From an uncultured Synechococcaceae cyanobacterium (GTDB lineage Bacteria; Cyanobacteriota; Cyanobacteriia; PCC-6307; Cyanobiaceae), in NCBI GenBank assembly GCA_902538695.1, contig CACBGC010000008.1:1-24786 (forward strand): 24,786 nt of DNA, read 5' to 3'. Every line of letters starts with the position of its first letter. The first letter of the stretch is position 1. The notes under the pieces were generated by a model, which saw nothing but the letters and a program-made list of their open reading frames with translations, was not told the DNA's origin and searched no databases. The position numbers and the translations under genes are program-made. This document shows, piece after piece, positions 14,980 through 21,656 of this stretch.

Positions 14980-15165
14980 ATGAACTTAAAAAGATCACCA
15001 TTCTCAATCTTGAATAAAGAGTGTAGAGAAATTGACTATATCAAAGGAGTTTACAAGAGAAAAATTCAAGCTGAAATTGAATCTTATAAAGATCCCGAAG
15101 ATGAAGATAAGAGAGATACAATCCAAGTTCAAGATATATTGATGCTTGATAGGATCTCAATTTAG
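14980..15165 (+). CDS. Small protein (61 residues) with a strong ribosome-binding site
   Basis: Reads MNLKRSPFSILNKECREIDY, then a Lys/Glu-rich helical region and DILMLDRISI at the end. An AGGAGAAAGTT sequence just before the ATG is a near-perfect Shine-Dalgarno, which few genes in this window have, and it fixes the start. The middle (IKGVYKRKIQAEIESYKDPEDEDKRD) is probably helical. The stop overlaps the stop region of the convergent minus-strand gene by 4 bases. Function unknown. Confidence 0.68.
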   Translation: MNLKRSPFSILNKECREIDYIKGVYKRKIQAEIESYKDPEDEDKRDTIQVQDILMLDRISI

Positions 15166-15464
15166 TTATTCTTTTTTTTCTTCTTCTTATCCTTTTTTTT
15201 CTTCTTTACCTTTTCATAAACCTCATCAGCCTTCTGTTCAATATTATCAAGTTTATTTGATAGTTCCTTTAAAGTTTCTGCTTTTCCTCCTTTAATTACG
15301 GTATTTTTTAGTTCAATAATCTTAACAGGCTCTTCTTTAACTAAAGTATCTTTTGTCTCTTCTGTTTTAATTCCAAACTTACCTTTTATAAAATTGGCTA
15401 TAAATATAAGAACAGGTATATGGGCTAGACCTCCTATTACTATTCTTGTTTCTGAATAAGCCAT
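15162..15464 (-). CDS. Membrane-anchored lysine-rich protein (100 residues)
   Basis: An N-terminal hydrophobic helix (about residues 8-25, GGLAHIPVLIFIANFI) is followed by a linker, an amphipathic coiled-coil-like stretch (TLKELSNKLDNIEQKADEVYEKV) and an extremely basic tail of almost only Lys plus two Asn. The tail is encoded by a homopurine/homopyrimidine tract and may vary in length by slippage. A protein that tethers to the inner membrane and binds nucleic acid or acidic partners is possible. No family is recognised. It converges with the preceding plus-strand gene. Confidence 0.68.
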   Translation of the reverse strand: MAYSETRIVIGGLAHIPVLIFIANFIKGKFGIKTEETKDTLVKEEPVKIIELKNTVIKGGKAETLKELSNKLDNIEQKADEVYEKVKKKKKDKKKKKKNN

Positions 15465-15605
15465 TTAATAGTTAAAAGTTCTGAGATATTTAAGCATAAA
15501 TTTAATTTTTAAATTAGTTTTATTAAGCCAATAAATATTAGTTATCATTTCTTGATTCGTAGATCAAAAATCTTGCTATTAATTGAGTAGAGACTTTTTT
15601 ATCAA

Positions 15606-15695
15606 ATGCCATTAGACGTATTTCTAATGAACATGTGTGTTGTAGTTATAGCTCTGCTTATCAGAAGAGAAATCAAACTTAAGAAGGCTAGATAG
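15606..15695 (+). CDS. Single-helix membrane peptide (29 residues)
   Basis: Reads MPLDVFLMNMCVVVIALLIR followed by a basic tail (REIKLKKAR). One transmembrane helix with a positive-inside end gives the look of small photosystem or membrane-complex subunits, but I cannot name it. The next small gene begins 3 bases after its stop, suggesting a two-gene unit. Coding evidence is composition and spacing only. Confidence 0.5.
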   Translation: MPLDVFLMNMCVVVIALLIRREIKLKKAR

Positions 15696-15698
15696 ATT

Positions 15699-15818
15699 AT
15701 GAAGACACAAATTTTAAAAGAGAAATACATTCCAAATATTCATGCTATTACCCTTTTACTATTGCTTCTTTTATGTCTGTGGTTACCTCTAACACTCAGA
15801 TTCCTATTAATAATTTAG
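15699..15818 (+). CDS. Single-helix membrane peptide (39 residues)
   Basis: Reads MKTQILKEKYIPNIHA and then an uninterrupted hydrophobic, Leu-rich helix containing LCLWLPLTLRF. One membrane span is clear. It starts 3 bases after the previous small gene's stop. Membrane peptides of this size are frequent in Prochlorococcus islands, including near stress genes. It is not a typical high-light-inducible protein, because the chlorophyll-binding ExxxN motif is absent. Confidence 0.5.
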   Translation: MKTQILKEKYIPNIHAITLLLLLLLCLWLPLTLRFLLII

Positions 15819-15846
15819 TCGAACTAGTTAGTTAATACCCTTATCC

Positions 15847-16236
15847 TTAAACTCTGCTATAACCAAATTTTGTTTTAAAGATTTTATATGGAACTCCTGT
15901 TCCGTTCATGGCTTCAATAACTTTATCTCCCACAGTTCCGTAAAATTCAACAGAAAGATCAGTTCCCAGTTCAGCATGAGCCTCAAGATAAACACCTAAT
16001 GAGGGATTAGCTAAATGAGCTAGTAACGCATCATCATTTTTATAAACTTCTGACCATACGAAACGAAGAGGATCATCAGGGTCTTGATCAAAAGTATGAT
16101 GGAGCATTCCTGGTTCGTCAGCTTCAACAGCTTTATCTGTCTTATCTGCAATTTCTAAGTATTCTGCAACCTTATCTTCCTTAACTTTAAGTTTTGCAAG
16201 AAGCATAAATGGAGTGTCTGATCCAAAACTAGACAT
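15847..16236 (-). CDS. ABM-like dimeric alpha/beta-barrel protein (129 residues)
   Basis: A ferredoxin-like, antibiotic biosynthesis monooxygenase-type fold. Strand FMLLAKLKV is followed by helix KEDKVAEYLEIADKTDKAVEADEPG, strand MLHHTFDQDPDDPLRFVWSEVY, then helix NDDALLAHLANPSLGVYLEAHAEL and strand VEFYGTVGD. Members act as small oxygenases, heme-handling or ligand-binding dimers; no active site can be assigned here. The frame opens at ATGATG at 16281, giving 144 residues, but I prefer the ATG at 16236. The extra 15 codons run through a hairpin with eight T that looks like a terminator, and the fold begins just after MSSFGSDTP. It is the last gene of the minus-strand barrel cluster. Confidence 0.78.
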   Translation of the reverse strand: MSSFGSDTPFMLLAKLKVKEDKVAEYLEIADKTDKAVEADEPGMLHHTFDQDPDDPLRFVWSEVYKNDDALLAHLANPSLGVYLEAHAELGTDLSVEFYGTVGDKVIEAMNGTGVPYKIFKTKFGYSRV

Positions 16237-16258
16237 AAAAAAAAGACTCTTGCGAGCC
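16237..16258 (-). terminator. Minus-strand hairpin with T8 immediately before the ABM start
   Basis: On the minus strand GGCTC-GCAA-GAGTC (16258-16245) forms a 5-bp stem with a GNRA tetraloop, followed by eight T that touch the ATG at 16236. As a terminator it would end the transcript of genes further right; as a leader element it could control the ABM gene. An AATCCCCATCAC string lies directly upstream. Confidence 0.45.
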
Positions 16259-16344
16259 TGAGTGATGGGGATTTCCATCATGACAAATTAATTAGAAACA
16301 AACAACTCCACGAATAGTAAATTTTATTACTTACAAACACTATA

Positions 16345-16425
16345 TGTAGTGCTAGGATTTTAAAAAGGCCGGGTGATGGGGATTATCCTGCTTTTTGACT
16401 GGGGCGAAGCTATCGCCCTTTTTTT
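16345..16425 (+). ncRNA. Candidate small RNA ending at a plus-strand terminator
   Basis: No plus-strand gene lies here, yet a clear plus-strand terminator closes the region (GGGCGA-AGCTA-TCGCCC, 16402-16418, then T7). Upstream are a CACTA/TAGTG inverted repeat and a GTGATGGGGATT block at 16373-16384, repeated at 16262-16273. A small RNA antisense to the leader between the 49-residue gene and the ABM gene is plausible. The 5' end is a guess. Confidence 0.35.
16402..16425 (+). terminator. Intrinsic terminator, plus strand
   Basis: A perfect 6-bp stem GGGCGA/TCGCCC with a 5-base loop, followed by seven T (16419-16425). It is oriented for plus-strand transcription although all adjacent genes are on the minus strand. 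Its T tract overlaps the stop of the minus-strand 49-residue gene. Confidence 0.65.
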
Positions 16426-16573
16426 ATGGGTATAACTTTCTAATAGCTTCTTGTTGTTCTTGTTTTTTTATTTCTTCAGCATCATAAACAGGACAAGTAT
16501 TCTGATTAAGTGATGAGAAAAAAGCACTTTTTTTAAAACGTTTGAATATAGGAGTCAATAATAAAAGTTTCAT
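16424..16573 (-). CDS. Small protein (49 residues)
   Basis: Reads MKLLLLTPIFKRFKKSAFFS, then SLNQNTCPVYDAEEIKKQEQ and ends in QEAIRKLYP. A short hydrophobic N-terminus with basic residues is followed by a charged helical tail. It starts 5 bases after the stop of the secreted 164-residue gene and is probably co-transcribed with it. The family is unknown. The reading frame is intact and the composition protein-like. Confidence 0.55.
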   Translation of the reverse strand: MKLLLLTPIFKRFKKSAFFSSLNQNTCPVYDAEEIKKQEQQEAIRKLYP

Positions 16574-16578
16574 TGCTT

Positions 16579-17073
16579 TTATTTGTTAAATTGCTCAAAC
16601 ATACTTAAATACTGCAGAGGAAACACCCTCGTTAAATTTTCTACTCTCTCTTCATCCAATACAACACCCTCCGGTAATTTCTTAATTAACTTTGGAATAG
16701 CTTTTTTTGTTTCCTCTCTGCAGAAATTAATTCTATAAACAGCTTCTTTTTTTATATTCGTTTTAATTAATCCATCTTTTTCAAGCATTGATTTTAAATC
16801 AAGATTATTTCCTTTCAAAAGAGCAATTAAAACAGTATCTGAAATTTTTAAAGCTTTCGCAGGTTCTTTATCTTTGTTTATTCCAAATATCCAGGTACAG
16901 GCACCAACTCCTAATGCTCTTGCAATACAATCATCATTTCCAATTTCATCACAAGGTAATCTAAAAGACTCTTCAATTTTTTTTAGATCATATCCATTCT
17001 CACCTTCTGGAAAACCAGCTTCAGCAGAAAAAGAAAATAATAATAATATTGCAGGAAAAATAAAGCTTTTCAC
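16579..17073 (-). CDS. Secreted hypothetical protein (164 residues)
   Basis: A clear signal peptide, MKSFIFPAILLLFSFSAEAG, with a likely cut after AEA, places the protein in the periplasm or outside. The mature part has four Cys (CDEIGNDDC, GACTW and NFCREE) that could form two disulfides. A middle helix-rich region (LIALLKGNNLDLKSMLEKDG) follows. The start codon is GTG, overlapping nothing but directly abutting the stop of the upstream DUF3764-like gene (TAAGTG), so coupling is likely. I do not recognise the family; Rap1a/Tai-like immunity proteins have a similar size and secretion, but no firm link is seen. Confidence 0.72.
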   Translation of the reverse strand: MKSFIFPAILLLFSFSAEAGFPEGENGYDLKKIEESFRLPCDEIGNDDCIARALGVGACTWIFGINKDKEPAKALKISDTVLIALLKGNNLDLKSMLEKDGLIKTNIKKEAVYRINFCREETKKAIPKLIKKLPEGVVLDEERVENLTRVFPLQYLSMFEQFNK

Positions 17074-17352
17074 TTAAAAATAACTGGATATAACCGTTGA
17101 ATCGTAAATATGACCTGCACTCTCAATTAATGGTTTCACTGCAGGATCTTCAAACATAGCTATTGATTTACCTTCTTCACCCTGCTCAATAAGAATTACA
17201 CTTGTTGGATCATCTTTCTTTACACCTTTGTATAAGCAAATAATTCCGCGCTCTTTATTCATTTGCATATTTTCTTCGCTGTCATAAACCGCAGCCCATT
17301 CTTCAAAAGGGATGCTAATTTTGAATGTGAAAACGGTAGTTTCAAGAGACAT
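17074..17352 (-). CDS. DUF3764-like dimeric-barrel protein (92 residues)
   Basis: Begins MSLETTVFTFKISIPFEEWA and contains AVYDSEENMQMNKERGIICLYKG, KKDDPTSVILIEQ, SIAMFEDPAVKPLIESAGHI and YDSTVISSYF. This strand-helix-strand-strand-helix-strand order is that of a ferredoxin-like barrel, and the sequence resembles DUF3764, a family I associate with Prochlorococcus and marine Synechococcus. The function is unknown. The terminator of the upstream gene ends only a few bases before this ATG. The secreted 164-residue gene abuts its stop. Confidence 0.78.
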   Translation of the reverse strand: MSLETTVFTFKISIPFEEWAAVYDSEENMQMNKERGIICLYKGVKKDDPTSVILIEQGEEGKSIAMFEDPAVKPLIESAGHIYDSTVISSYF

Positions 17353-17355
17353 AAT

Positions 17356-17397
17356 AAAAAGGAGCTAATTGCTCCCTATTCTAGATAGAATGTCAAT
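17356..17397 (-). terminator. 3' unit B: ATTGACA motif plus terminator hairpin
   Basis: On the minus strand, ATTGACATTCTATC (17397-17384) lies right after the stop of the gene at 17400. GGAGC-AATTA-GCTCC (17375-17361) and five T follow, ending 3 bases before the next start codon. It is parallel to units at 13864 and 17825. Confidence 0.7.
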
Positions 17398-17399
17398 AA

Positions 17400-17747
17400 T
17401 CAAGAAAAAACTGGTGGATAAGGTGTTTGTCCATTCATTAATGATGTGTCAATTGGTTTACAGATATTCATCAGAGCATCTTGTCCGAAACCTGGACCAG
17501 AAGGACCGTCTATAAATTCCTGAAACTCCTCAGCTGAAATACCCTCTTTTACTTCCCAAAAACAATATACAGGACCATTTTTAGTTACGGCATTTGCAGA
17601 ATGGTTAAAAAATCCTTTTTCTTTATTAGCTGCTACCGCATCATCCCATCCACCACCTGGTGACATTGCCGCATAAGCTGTTTCCCACCATTTTTCAGCT
17701 TTTCCTGCCTTAAATTCATGATGAACAATATAAAAAGTTGATGCCAT
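17400..17747 (-). CDS. Dimeric-barrel-like small protein (115 residues)
   Basis: Begins MASTFYIVHHEFKAGKAEKW, with a strand then helix WWETAYAAMSPGGGWDDAVAANKEKG. Strands follow (FFNHSANAV, GPVYCFWEVKEG), then helix SAEEFQEFIDGPSGPG and a final strand NICKPIDT. It looks like a stand-alone ferredoxin-like barrel of the kind found as orphan proteins in Prochlorococcus islands. No active-site residues are assigned; two His near the start could bind a metal or heme. It ends in its own motif-terminator unit, so it is probably monocistronic. The family is recognised only by fold pattern. Confidence 0.7.
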   Translation of the reverse strand: MASTFYIVHHEFKAGKAEKWWETAYAAMSPGGGWDDAVAANKEKGFFNHSANAVTKNGPVYCFWEVKEGISAEEFQEFIDGPSGPGFGQDALMNICKPIDTSLMNGQTPYPPVFS

Positions 17748-17824
17748 AAAAATAATATTTGAGCTGATAATAAAGTTACTTGATATAAGTAAAGGGAAGA
17801 TTAATTTATTTTGAATTCCTAAAT

Positions 17825-17863
17825 AAAAAAGGGACTAAAAGCCCCTAGCGATCGACTGTCAAT
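17825..17863 (-). terminator. 3' unit C: ATTGACA motif plus terminator hairpin
   Basis: On the minus strand, ATTGACAGTCGATC (17863-17850) is followed by GGGGC-TTTTA-GTCCC (17845-17831) and six T. It sits 15 bases after the stop of the gene at 17878. Its 14-base motif is identical to the one in unit A, although the hairpins differ. Confidence 0.7.
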
Positions 17864-17877
17864 ATATACAATCTAAA

Positions 17878-18231
17878 TCAGAATCCAGATATTGCTTCAT
17901 AGAAATCAGCATCTGGCAGTATTTCCTTCAAGGGTTCAATCTCGTTGGCAGGGCCTTGGACCTGCACAGTAATATCTGACACTTCAAAAAGCTTGGGAAT
18001 AATATGTCCCATATTTTTGAGATGAAATAAAGCGGCGGCACCATTTTTATATGCCTCTCTTACATAAGCCTTATCTGACCCGCATGTAGTGATATTAAAA
18101 AAAAGGCAGTCAGGTTCATTAGCTTTTGTCAGTACTAAAATTTCTTCTAAAAGAGCTATGCACTGGTCCATCTTCCCATCCTTGATTGTGAAGTGGGGAT
18201 GGATAGAAACCATGGTTGTATCTAAAGACAT
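17878..18231 (-). CDS. ABM-like dimeric-barrel protein (117 residues)
   Basis: Reads MSLDTTMVSIHPHFTIKDGK, then helix MDQCIALLEEILVLTKANEPDC, strand LFFNITTCGSDKAYVREAYK, helix NGAAALFHLKNMGHIIPKLFEVSD and strand ITVQVQGPANEI. This is the ABM-type half-barrel unit with the usual EPDC/L turn and REAYKN segment. The cytoplasmic protein has no signal peptide. It probably has its own promoter in the 18232-18365 gap and ends in unit C. The neighbours at 17400, 17074 and 15847 share the fold, so this is a local family cluster. Confidence 0.78.
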   Translation of the reverse strand: MSLDTTMVSIHPHFTIKDGKMDQCIALLEEILVLTKANEPDCLFFNITTCGSDKAYVREAYKNGAAALFHLKNMGHIIPKLFEVSDITVQVQGPANEIEPLKEILPDADFYEAISGF

Positions 18232-18371
18232 TAATTTATAGATATTTCTCCTATATTTTTAGCAACTAATCTATATGAACAAGTTAAAAATATGGATTAT
18301 CTAAAAATTAAGAATCTCCATTTGGTATCGCATGTACCGTTTATATGTTTTTTGAAAGCTATTAATTGGAT

Positions 18372-18554
18372 ATGAGTTATTTTGCTGAACCAAACCATAT
18401 TGAATATGATGCATGGTTCGATGAAAACATCGACCCAGTGGATCTTGTGAATTACTCAGATGAAAAGGAGTTCAGTGATTCGGTACACTTTAAGTTCCAT
18501 AAGATGTCCACTAGAAATTTAACGATTGGTTCTTCTGATAATTTTCACTGGTAA
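18372..18554 (+). CDS. Small acidic protein (60 residues)
   Basis: Starts MSYFAEPNHIEYDAWFDENI and continues with DPVDLVNYSDEKEFSDS, ending SSDNFHW. It is highly acidic with many aromatics. The frame opens at a TTG at 18366; I chose the ATG at 18372. It resembles small conserved Prochlorococcus proteins I cannot name. It is divergent from the barrel gene at 17878, with 140 bases between them that should hold both promoters. Confidence 0.62.
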   Translation: MSYFAEPNHIEYDAWFDENIDPVDLVNYSDEKEFSDSVHFKFHKMSTRNLTIGSSDNFHW

Positions 18555-18590
18555 ATAAAAGATTTTTCACTCCATAAATATTTATGAATC

Positions 18591-18968
18591 TTACGCAGAA
18601 TATGTTCCATCACTTTCTCTTCTTCCCTTAGCTAATACAATTTCATCTACAACTTTTTCAATCATGTAAGCACTTTTTTTACCAAAACATTTTTCTTTTT
18701 TAATACTCTCAAAATCATTTGGGATTAAATCATTATGTTCACAACAGTCGCATTTAATATCAATTTTCTTACCTCTGAAAACCTCTAAAGCTCTAGAAAA
18801 AATCCATTGCTGAACTGAAATACTTCCCCAACTATCAAAATTCGACCATTCATCAAAATCCCTATTAAGGATGCCTTTTAATCCATCAGTCTGATTTACA
18901 TATACTAAGAATGAATCTTCTCTTGGTTCATCATATATACCAATTGTTTTGACAGAATTTTGATTCAT
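18591..18968 (-). CDS. Hypothetical protein with a Cys-rich turn (125 residues)
   Basis: I do not recognise this protein. The first half reads like a small alpha/beta domain (IGIYDEPREDSFLVYVNQ, then DFDEWSNFDSWGSISVQQW). A CDCC-EHND segment near residues 73-80 and a Cys at about 94 could bind a metal. The C-terminal helix is SAYMIEKVVDEIVLAKGRRE. It has no signal or membrane segment. It stands alone, 70 bases from the DUF985 gene in the same direction. Confidence 0.66.
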   Translation of the reverse strand: MNQNSVKTIGIYDEPREDSFLVYVNQTDGLKGILNRDFDEWSNFDSWGSISVQQWIFSRALEVFRGKKIDIKCDCCEHNDLIPNDFESIKKEKCFGKKSAYMIEKVVDEIVLAKGRRESDGTYSA

Positions 18969-19038
18969 TAAATATAAATTGATTGAGTATCCTTATAAAT
19001 CTAAAGGATAATTTCAAAAATATAAACAAAAAAATGTC

Positions 19039-19506
19039 TCAAATAAGATCATTAATCGCTTTATCCAATCTAGAAGTCTGATTTGTATTTCTGAGTAATT
19101 CAAAATCCTTAAAATCAAAGCCCGGGCCAACACAGCAACTCACTAAAGTAAATTCGCCTCTACTTTTTGCAGCTTGCCAATATCCAGATGGGATCATCTG
19201 TACTGGATTATTGGAATCTAAAATTAAATTTCTTATTAACTTATTATCATTATCTAGGCACCATAAATTCAGAGGATCACCCCTTAGATAAATCCAAATT
19301 TCATCAGCATTTTTTACTCTATGCCAAGCACTTTTTGCATCTCTCTCCAAAAGATAATAAATTCCCGTAATAAAGTTTCTACTTTGGCCATCTTCCCTTA
19401 TTAGATAATTCTCACTCCTTACTACCTCTCTAAACCATCCACCCTCAGGATGAGGAGATAAATTGAATTGTTTAATTATTTCTATGTTTTTTTTATTAGG
19501 ATTCAC
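19039..19506 (-). CDS. Cupin family protein, DUF985 (cupin_5)
   Basis: A 155-residue cupin with the family start LSPHPEGGWFREVVRS. The core is TGIYYLLERDAKSAWHRVKNADEIWIYLRGDPL, where His, Glu and the glycine turn mark the barrel, followed by MIPSGYWQAAKSRGEFTLVSCCVGPGFDF. Yeast and plant relatives of this family have no settled reaction; a sugar or nucleotide ligand is suspected. It is soluble and probably dimeric. The start is the only ATG before the conserved region. Confidence 0.9.
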   Translation of the reverse strand: MNPNKKNIEIIKQFNLSPHPEGGWFREVVRSENYLIREDGQSRNFITGIYYLLERDAKSAWHRVKNADEIWIYLRGDPLNLWCLDNDNKLIRNLILDSNNPVQMIPSGYWQAAKSRGEFTLVSCCVGPGFDFKDFELLRNTNQTSRLDKAINDLI

Positions 19507-19587
19507 ATCACAAAAATATATTTAAATTCCTTTTTTACTAAAAAGTTAATTGAAAATAAATCAAAATAAACTTTATTTTCTAAAAAA

Positions 19588-19731
19588 TTAAGCACAAATA
19601 ACTGACAAATCTACAAAATTCTTATTTTCATCTGCCAGTTCAGTAATGATTCTATTGAGCCATTCAGAGGTCGTTTCACAATAGCCTACATTTAAAATAG
19701 TTTTTTGCTTTGCTGTTTCTTCTTTATTCAT
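19588..19731 (-). CDS. Small protein (47 residues)
   Basis: Starts MNKEETAKQKTILNVGYCET and continues TSEWLNRIITELADENKNFV to end DLSVICA. It is probably a single amphipathic helix with polar ends. No family is recognised. It has a proper ATG and stop, and lies alone in the gap between the DUF985 gene and the plus-strand gene at 19914. Evidence is composition and length only. Confidence 0.48.
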   Translation of the reverse strand: MNKEETAKQKTILNVGYCETTSEWLNRIITELADENKNFVDLSVICA

Positions 19732-19913
19732 AGTTAAAGTATTTTTATATAAATTAGTCTTTAATTAAATCTATGTGAATAAGTCTTAATTACTATCTAT
19801 TTTAAAAAGTTGTATTTAATACATATTTAAGAACTGCTAGTAAACAAATAAAATTAAATCGTTGACAAGAAAATGTATACAAGTAAGAGTAGAAAAAATT
19901 TATTATTTAACCT

Positions 19914-20099
19914 ATGAATAACATCAAGATTGAGGAATTGATGAAAGTAAGGTTCGATGGTATTGCTAATAGAATTGGGCAATTAAGCAAAAGGGAAAGT
20001 GAGTCTTTATTACTTGAGCATCTTGAGTGGTTGGAGGGAGGATGGGAGACTGAAGAAATCTTATTTTTAAAAAAGCCCTATAGAAAATGGTGGTTCTAA
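19914..20099 (+). CDS. Small protein (61 residues)
   Basis: Starts MNNIKIEELMKVRFDGIANR and contains IGQLSKRESESLLLEHLEWLEGGW, ending in a basic aromatic tail (KKPYRKWWF). It looks helical, with a heptad of Leu in ESLLLEHLEWL. It resembles small Prochlorococcus-only proteins that I cannot name. It lies convergent to thiD, with 18 bases between the stops, and is preceded by 180 bases containing TTGACA at 19863-19868. Confidence 0.6.
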   Translation: MNNIKIEELMKVRFDGIANRIGQLSKRESESLLLEHLEWLEGGWETEEILFLKKPYRKWWF

Positions 20100-20117
20100 C
20101 TACACTTCTATAAATAA

Positions 20118-20897
20118 TTAATGATGGCCTAAGGGACCAGGGCCAGATCCTATTTTATAAGAATTGTCTAAAGATTTCTCAACAAATAATTTTGCTTTTT
20201 GTATGGAATCAAATAGATCAAAACCTAAAGCCTTGTAACCACAAATAGCAGCACTCAAAGTACAGCCGCTACCATGGGTATTTTTTGTATTTATAAAATT
20301 ATTAAATAGCCATTCTTTTCTACCATTGAAGTCAAGGAAAAAATCCTTCCCTTTCATATCTCTTAAACCACCACCTTTTATAAGTACCGCTTTAGCTCCA
20401 AGACCAATAATTTTTCTTGCTGAATTTTCGATATCTTCTTTACTCATTATTTCTAAACCAGAAAGTAGATTTGCTTCGTAAATATTTGGAGTTACCAAAT
20501 CAGCAATTGGTAATAAGAGATTTTTATAAGCATTAATAGCAGAATCTTCCAGTAATTTAGAACCAGTTCTTGTAACCATTACTGGGTCAATAATTTTGGT
20601 TATTTTGTATGTATTTAATTTTGAAGCAGTATCATTAATTATCCTTTCATTTAATAACATTCCAGTTTTTAAGGCATCAATACTAAAATCTGCAAATAAA
20701 GTATCAAATTGATTTAATAAAGTATTCTTCTCTACTGCTTGAACGCATGCAACCTCTGTACTATTTTGTGCGGTAATACATGTAATAACAGAACATCCAT
20801 GTACTTTGAGAGCCATGAAAGTTCTCAAGTCAGCCTGTATACCTGCTCCACCACCGGAGTCACTACCGCCTATTGAAAGTGCAATTTTTGAATACAT
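20118..20897 (-). CDS. thiD: Hydroxymethylpyrimidine (phosphate) kinase
   Basis: Phosphorylates HMP and HMP-phosphate to HMP-diphosphate for thiamine synthesis and salvage. At 259 residues it is normal for ThiD. The ribokinase-fold motifs are SIGGSDSGGGAGIQADLRTF at the start, MVTRTGSKLL, TPNIYEANLLSG, the lysine/glycine strand AVLIKGGGL, and the catalytic-anion loop NTHGSGCTLSAA near residues 206-217. The upstream gene is tenA, 49 bases away in the same direction, and the pair forms a salvage unit. No thiamine riboswitch is visible in the leader. Confidence 0.95.
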   Translation of the reverse strand: MYSKIALSIGGSDSGGGAGIQADLRTFMALKVHGCSVITCITAQNSTEVACVQAVEKNTLLNQFDTLFADFSIDALKTGMLLNERIINDTASKLNTYKITKIIDPVMVTRTGSKLLEDSAINAYKNLLLPIADLVTPNIYEANLLSGLEIMSKEDIENSARKIIGLGAKAVLIKGGGLRDMKGKDFFLDFNGRKEWLFNNFINTKNTHGSGCTLSAAICGYKALGFDLFDSIQKAKLFVEKSLDNSYKIGSGPGPLGHH

Positions 20898-20946
20898 AAT
20901 TTACTAACTCGTTTTTAAAAGTACTATAAATAAATTTCAATTTAAA

Positions 20947-21570
20947 TCAGAAATCTGAATATGCATTAAAAAAATCTAACTCCAATTCCATAGCTCTCCT
21001 GTATAAATATTTGGCCTGATTAATATCATATGTTTCTTTATTGGTCTCAATAAGATTTTCAAGTGAATCTGCTAGCTTTTCAAAGCTCTCATCAGAGTAA
21101 GTAATTATCCATTTTTTATATTTAATGTCAAAATCCTCTTTATACAAACTTTTACCTATCCAAGAATAAAGTCGCATACATGGAGTCATTGCAAACATTA
21201 TTTCAAGAGCGCTAAGTCTTTCTGAAGTAGCATCAAGGAAATCTGTATAATTTTTTGTAGCTTTTTTTATGTAGTTATTAGATAAATCAATATCCCATTC
21301 TTTTGCATAAGTTTCATGAAGTATTAACTCCTCTGAAACTCCCATTAAAAGTTCACTCAACTTCCTTATTGAATATTTATCTTTTGATTTAGAAACTGCA
21401 AGACCATATGCCTTAGCAAAAGTCTCTAAAAAGAAATAATCTTGAGCTAAATATTCTTGAAATATATTTTTAGGGAGACTTCCATTCTTTAAACCTTGAA
21501 CAAATTTTGTATTTAAACTTAGTAAAGCGATCTCATAATTATCCTCCCAAAGTTTTTTTGTTATTTTCAT
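20947..21570 (-). CDS. tenA: Aminopyrimidine aminohydrolase / thiaminase II
   Basis: Salvages base-degraded thiamine by hydrolysing aminopyrimidine to HMP, which ThiD then phosphorylates. It is 207 residues and all helical. Expected catalytic residues are D44 in QDYFFLETF, C131 in MTPCMRLYSWIG and a Glu in the C-terminal ELELDFFNAY. The arrangement is that of classic TenA_C rather than the TenA_E type, since the Cys is present. It is the first gene of the tenA-thiD unit. The 86-base gap to the photolyase gene carries two divergent promoters. Confidence 0.93.
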   Translation of the reverse strand: MKITKKLWEDNYEIALLSLNTKFVQGLKNGSLPKNIFQEYLAQDYFFLETFAKAYGLAVSKSKDKYSIRKLSELLMGVSEELILHETYAKEWDIDLSNNYIKKATKNYTDFLDATSERLSALEIMFAMTPCMRLYSWIGKSLYKEDFDIKYKKWIITYSDESFEKLADSLENLIETNKETYDINQAKYLYRRAMELELDFFNAYSDF

Positions 21571-21656
21571 TTTTTTGATTTTTAGTTATTCTAAAATTTT
21601 TTATATTTTTTATCTACAAACTTAATCTCATTTTTCTAAGATTAAAAGAAAAAATT

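Noticed and set aside
15699..15818. High-light-inducible (Hli) protein
   Set aside because: The 39-residue peptide has one membrane helix but not the chlorophyll-binding ExxxN motif of that family.
20898..20946. Thiamine riboswitch ahead of thiD
   Set aside because: The 49-base gap is too short and lacks the conserved TPP-sensing stems and CUGAGA sequence.
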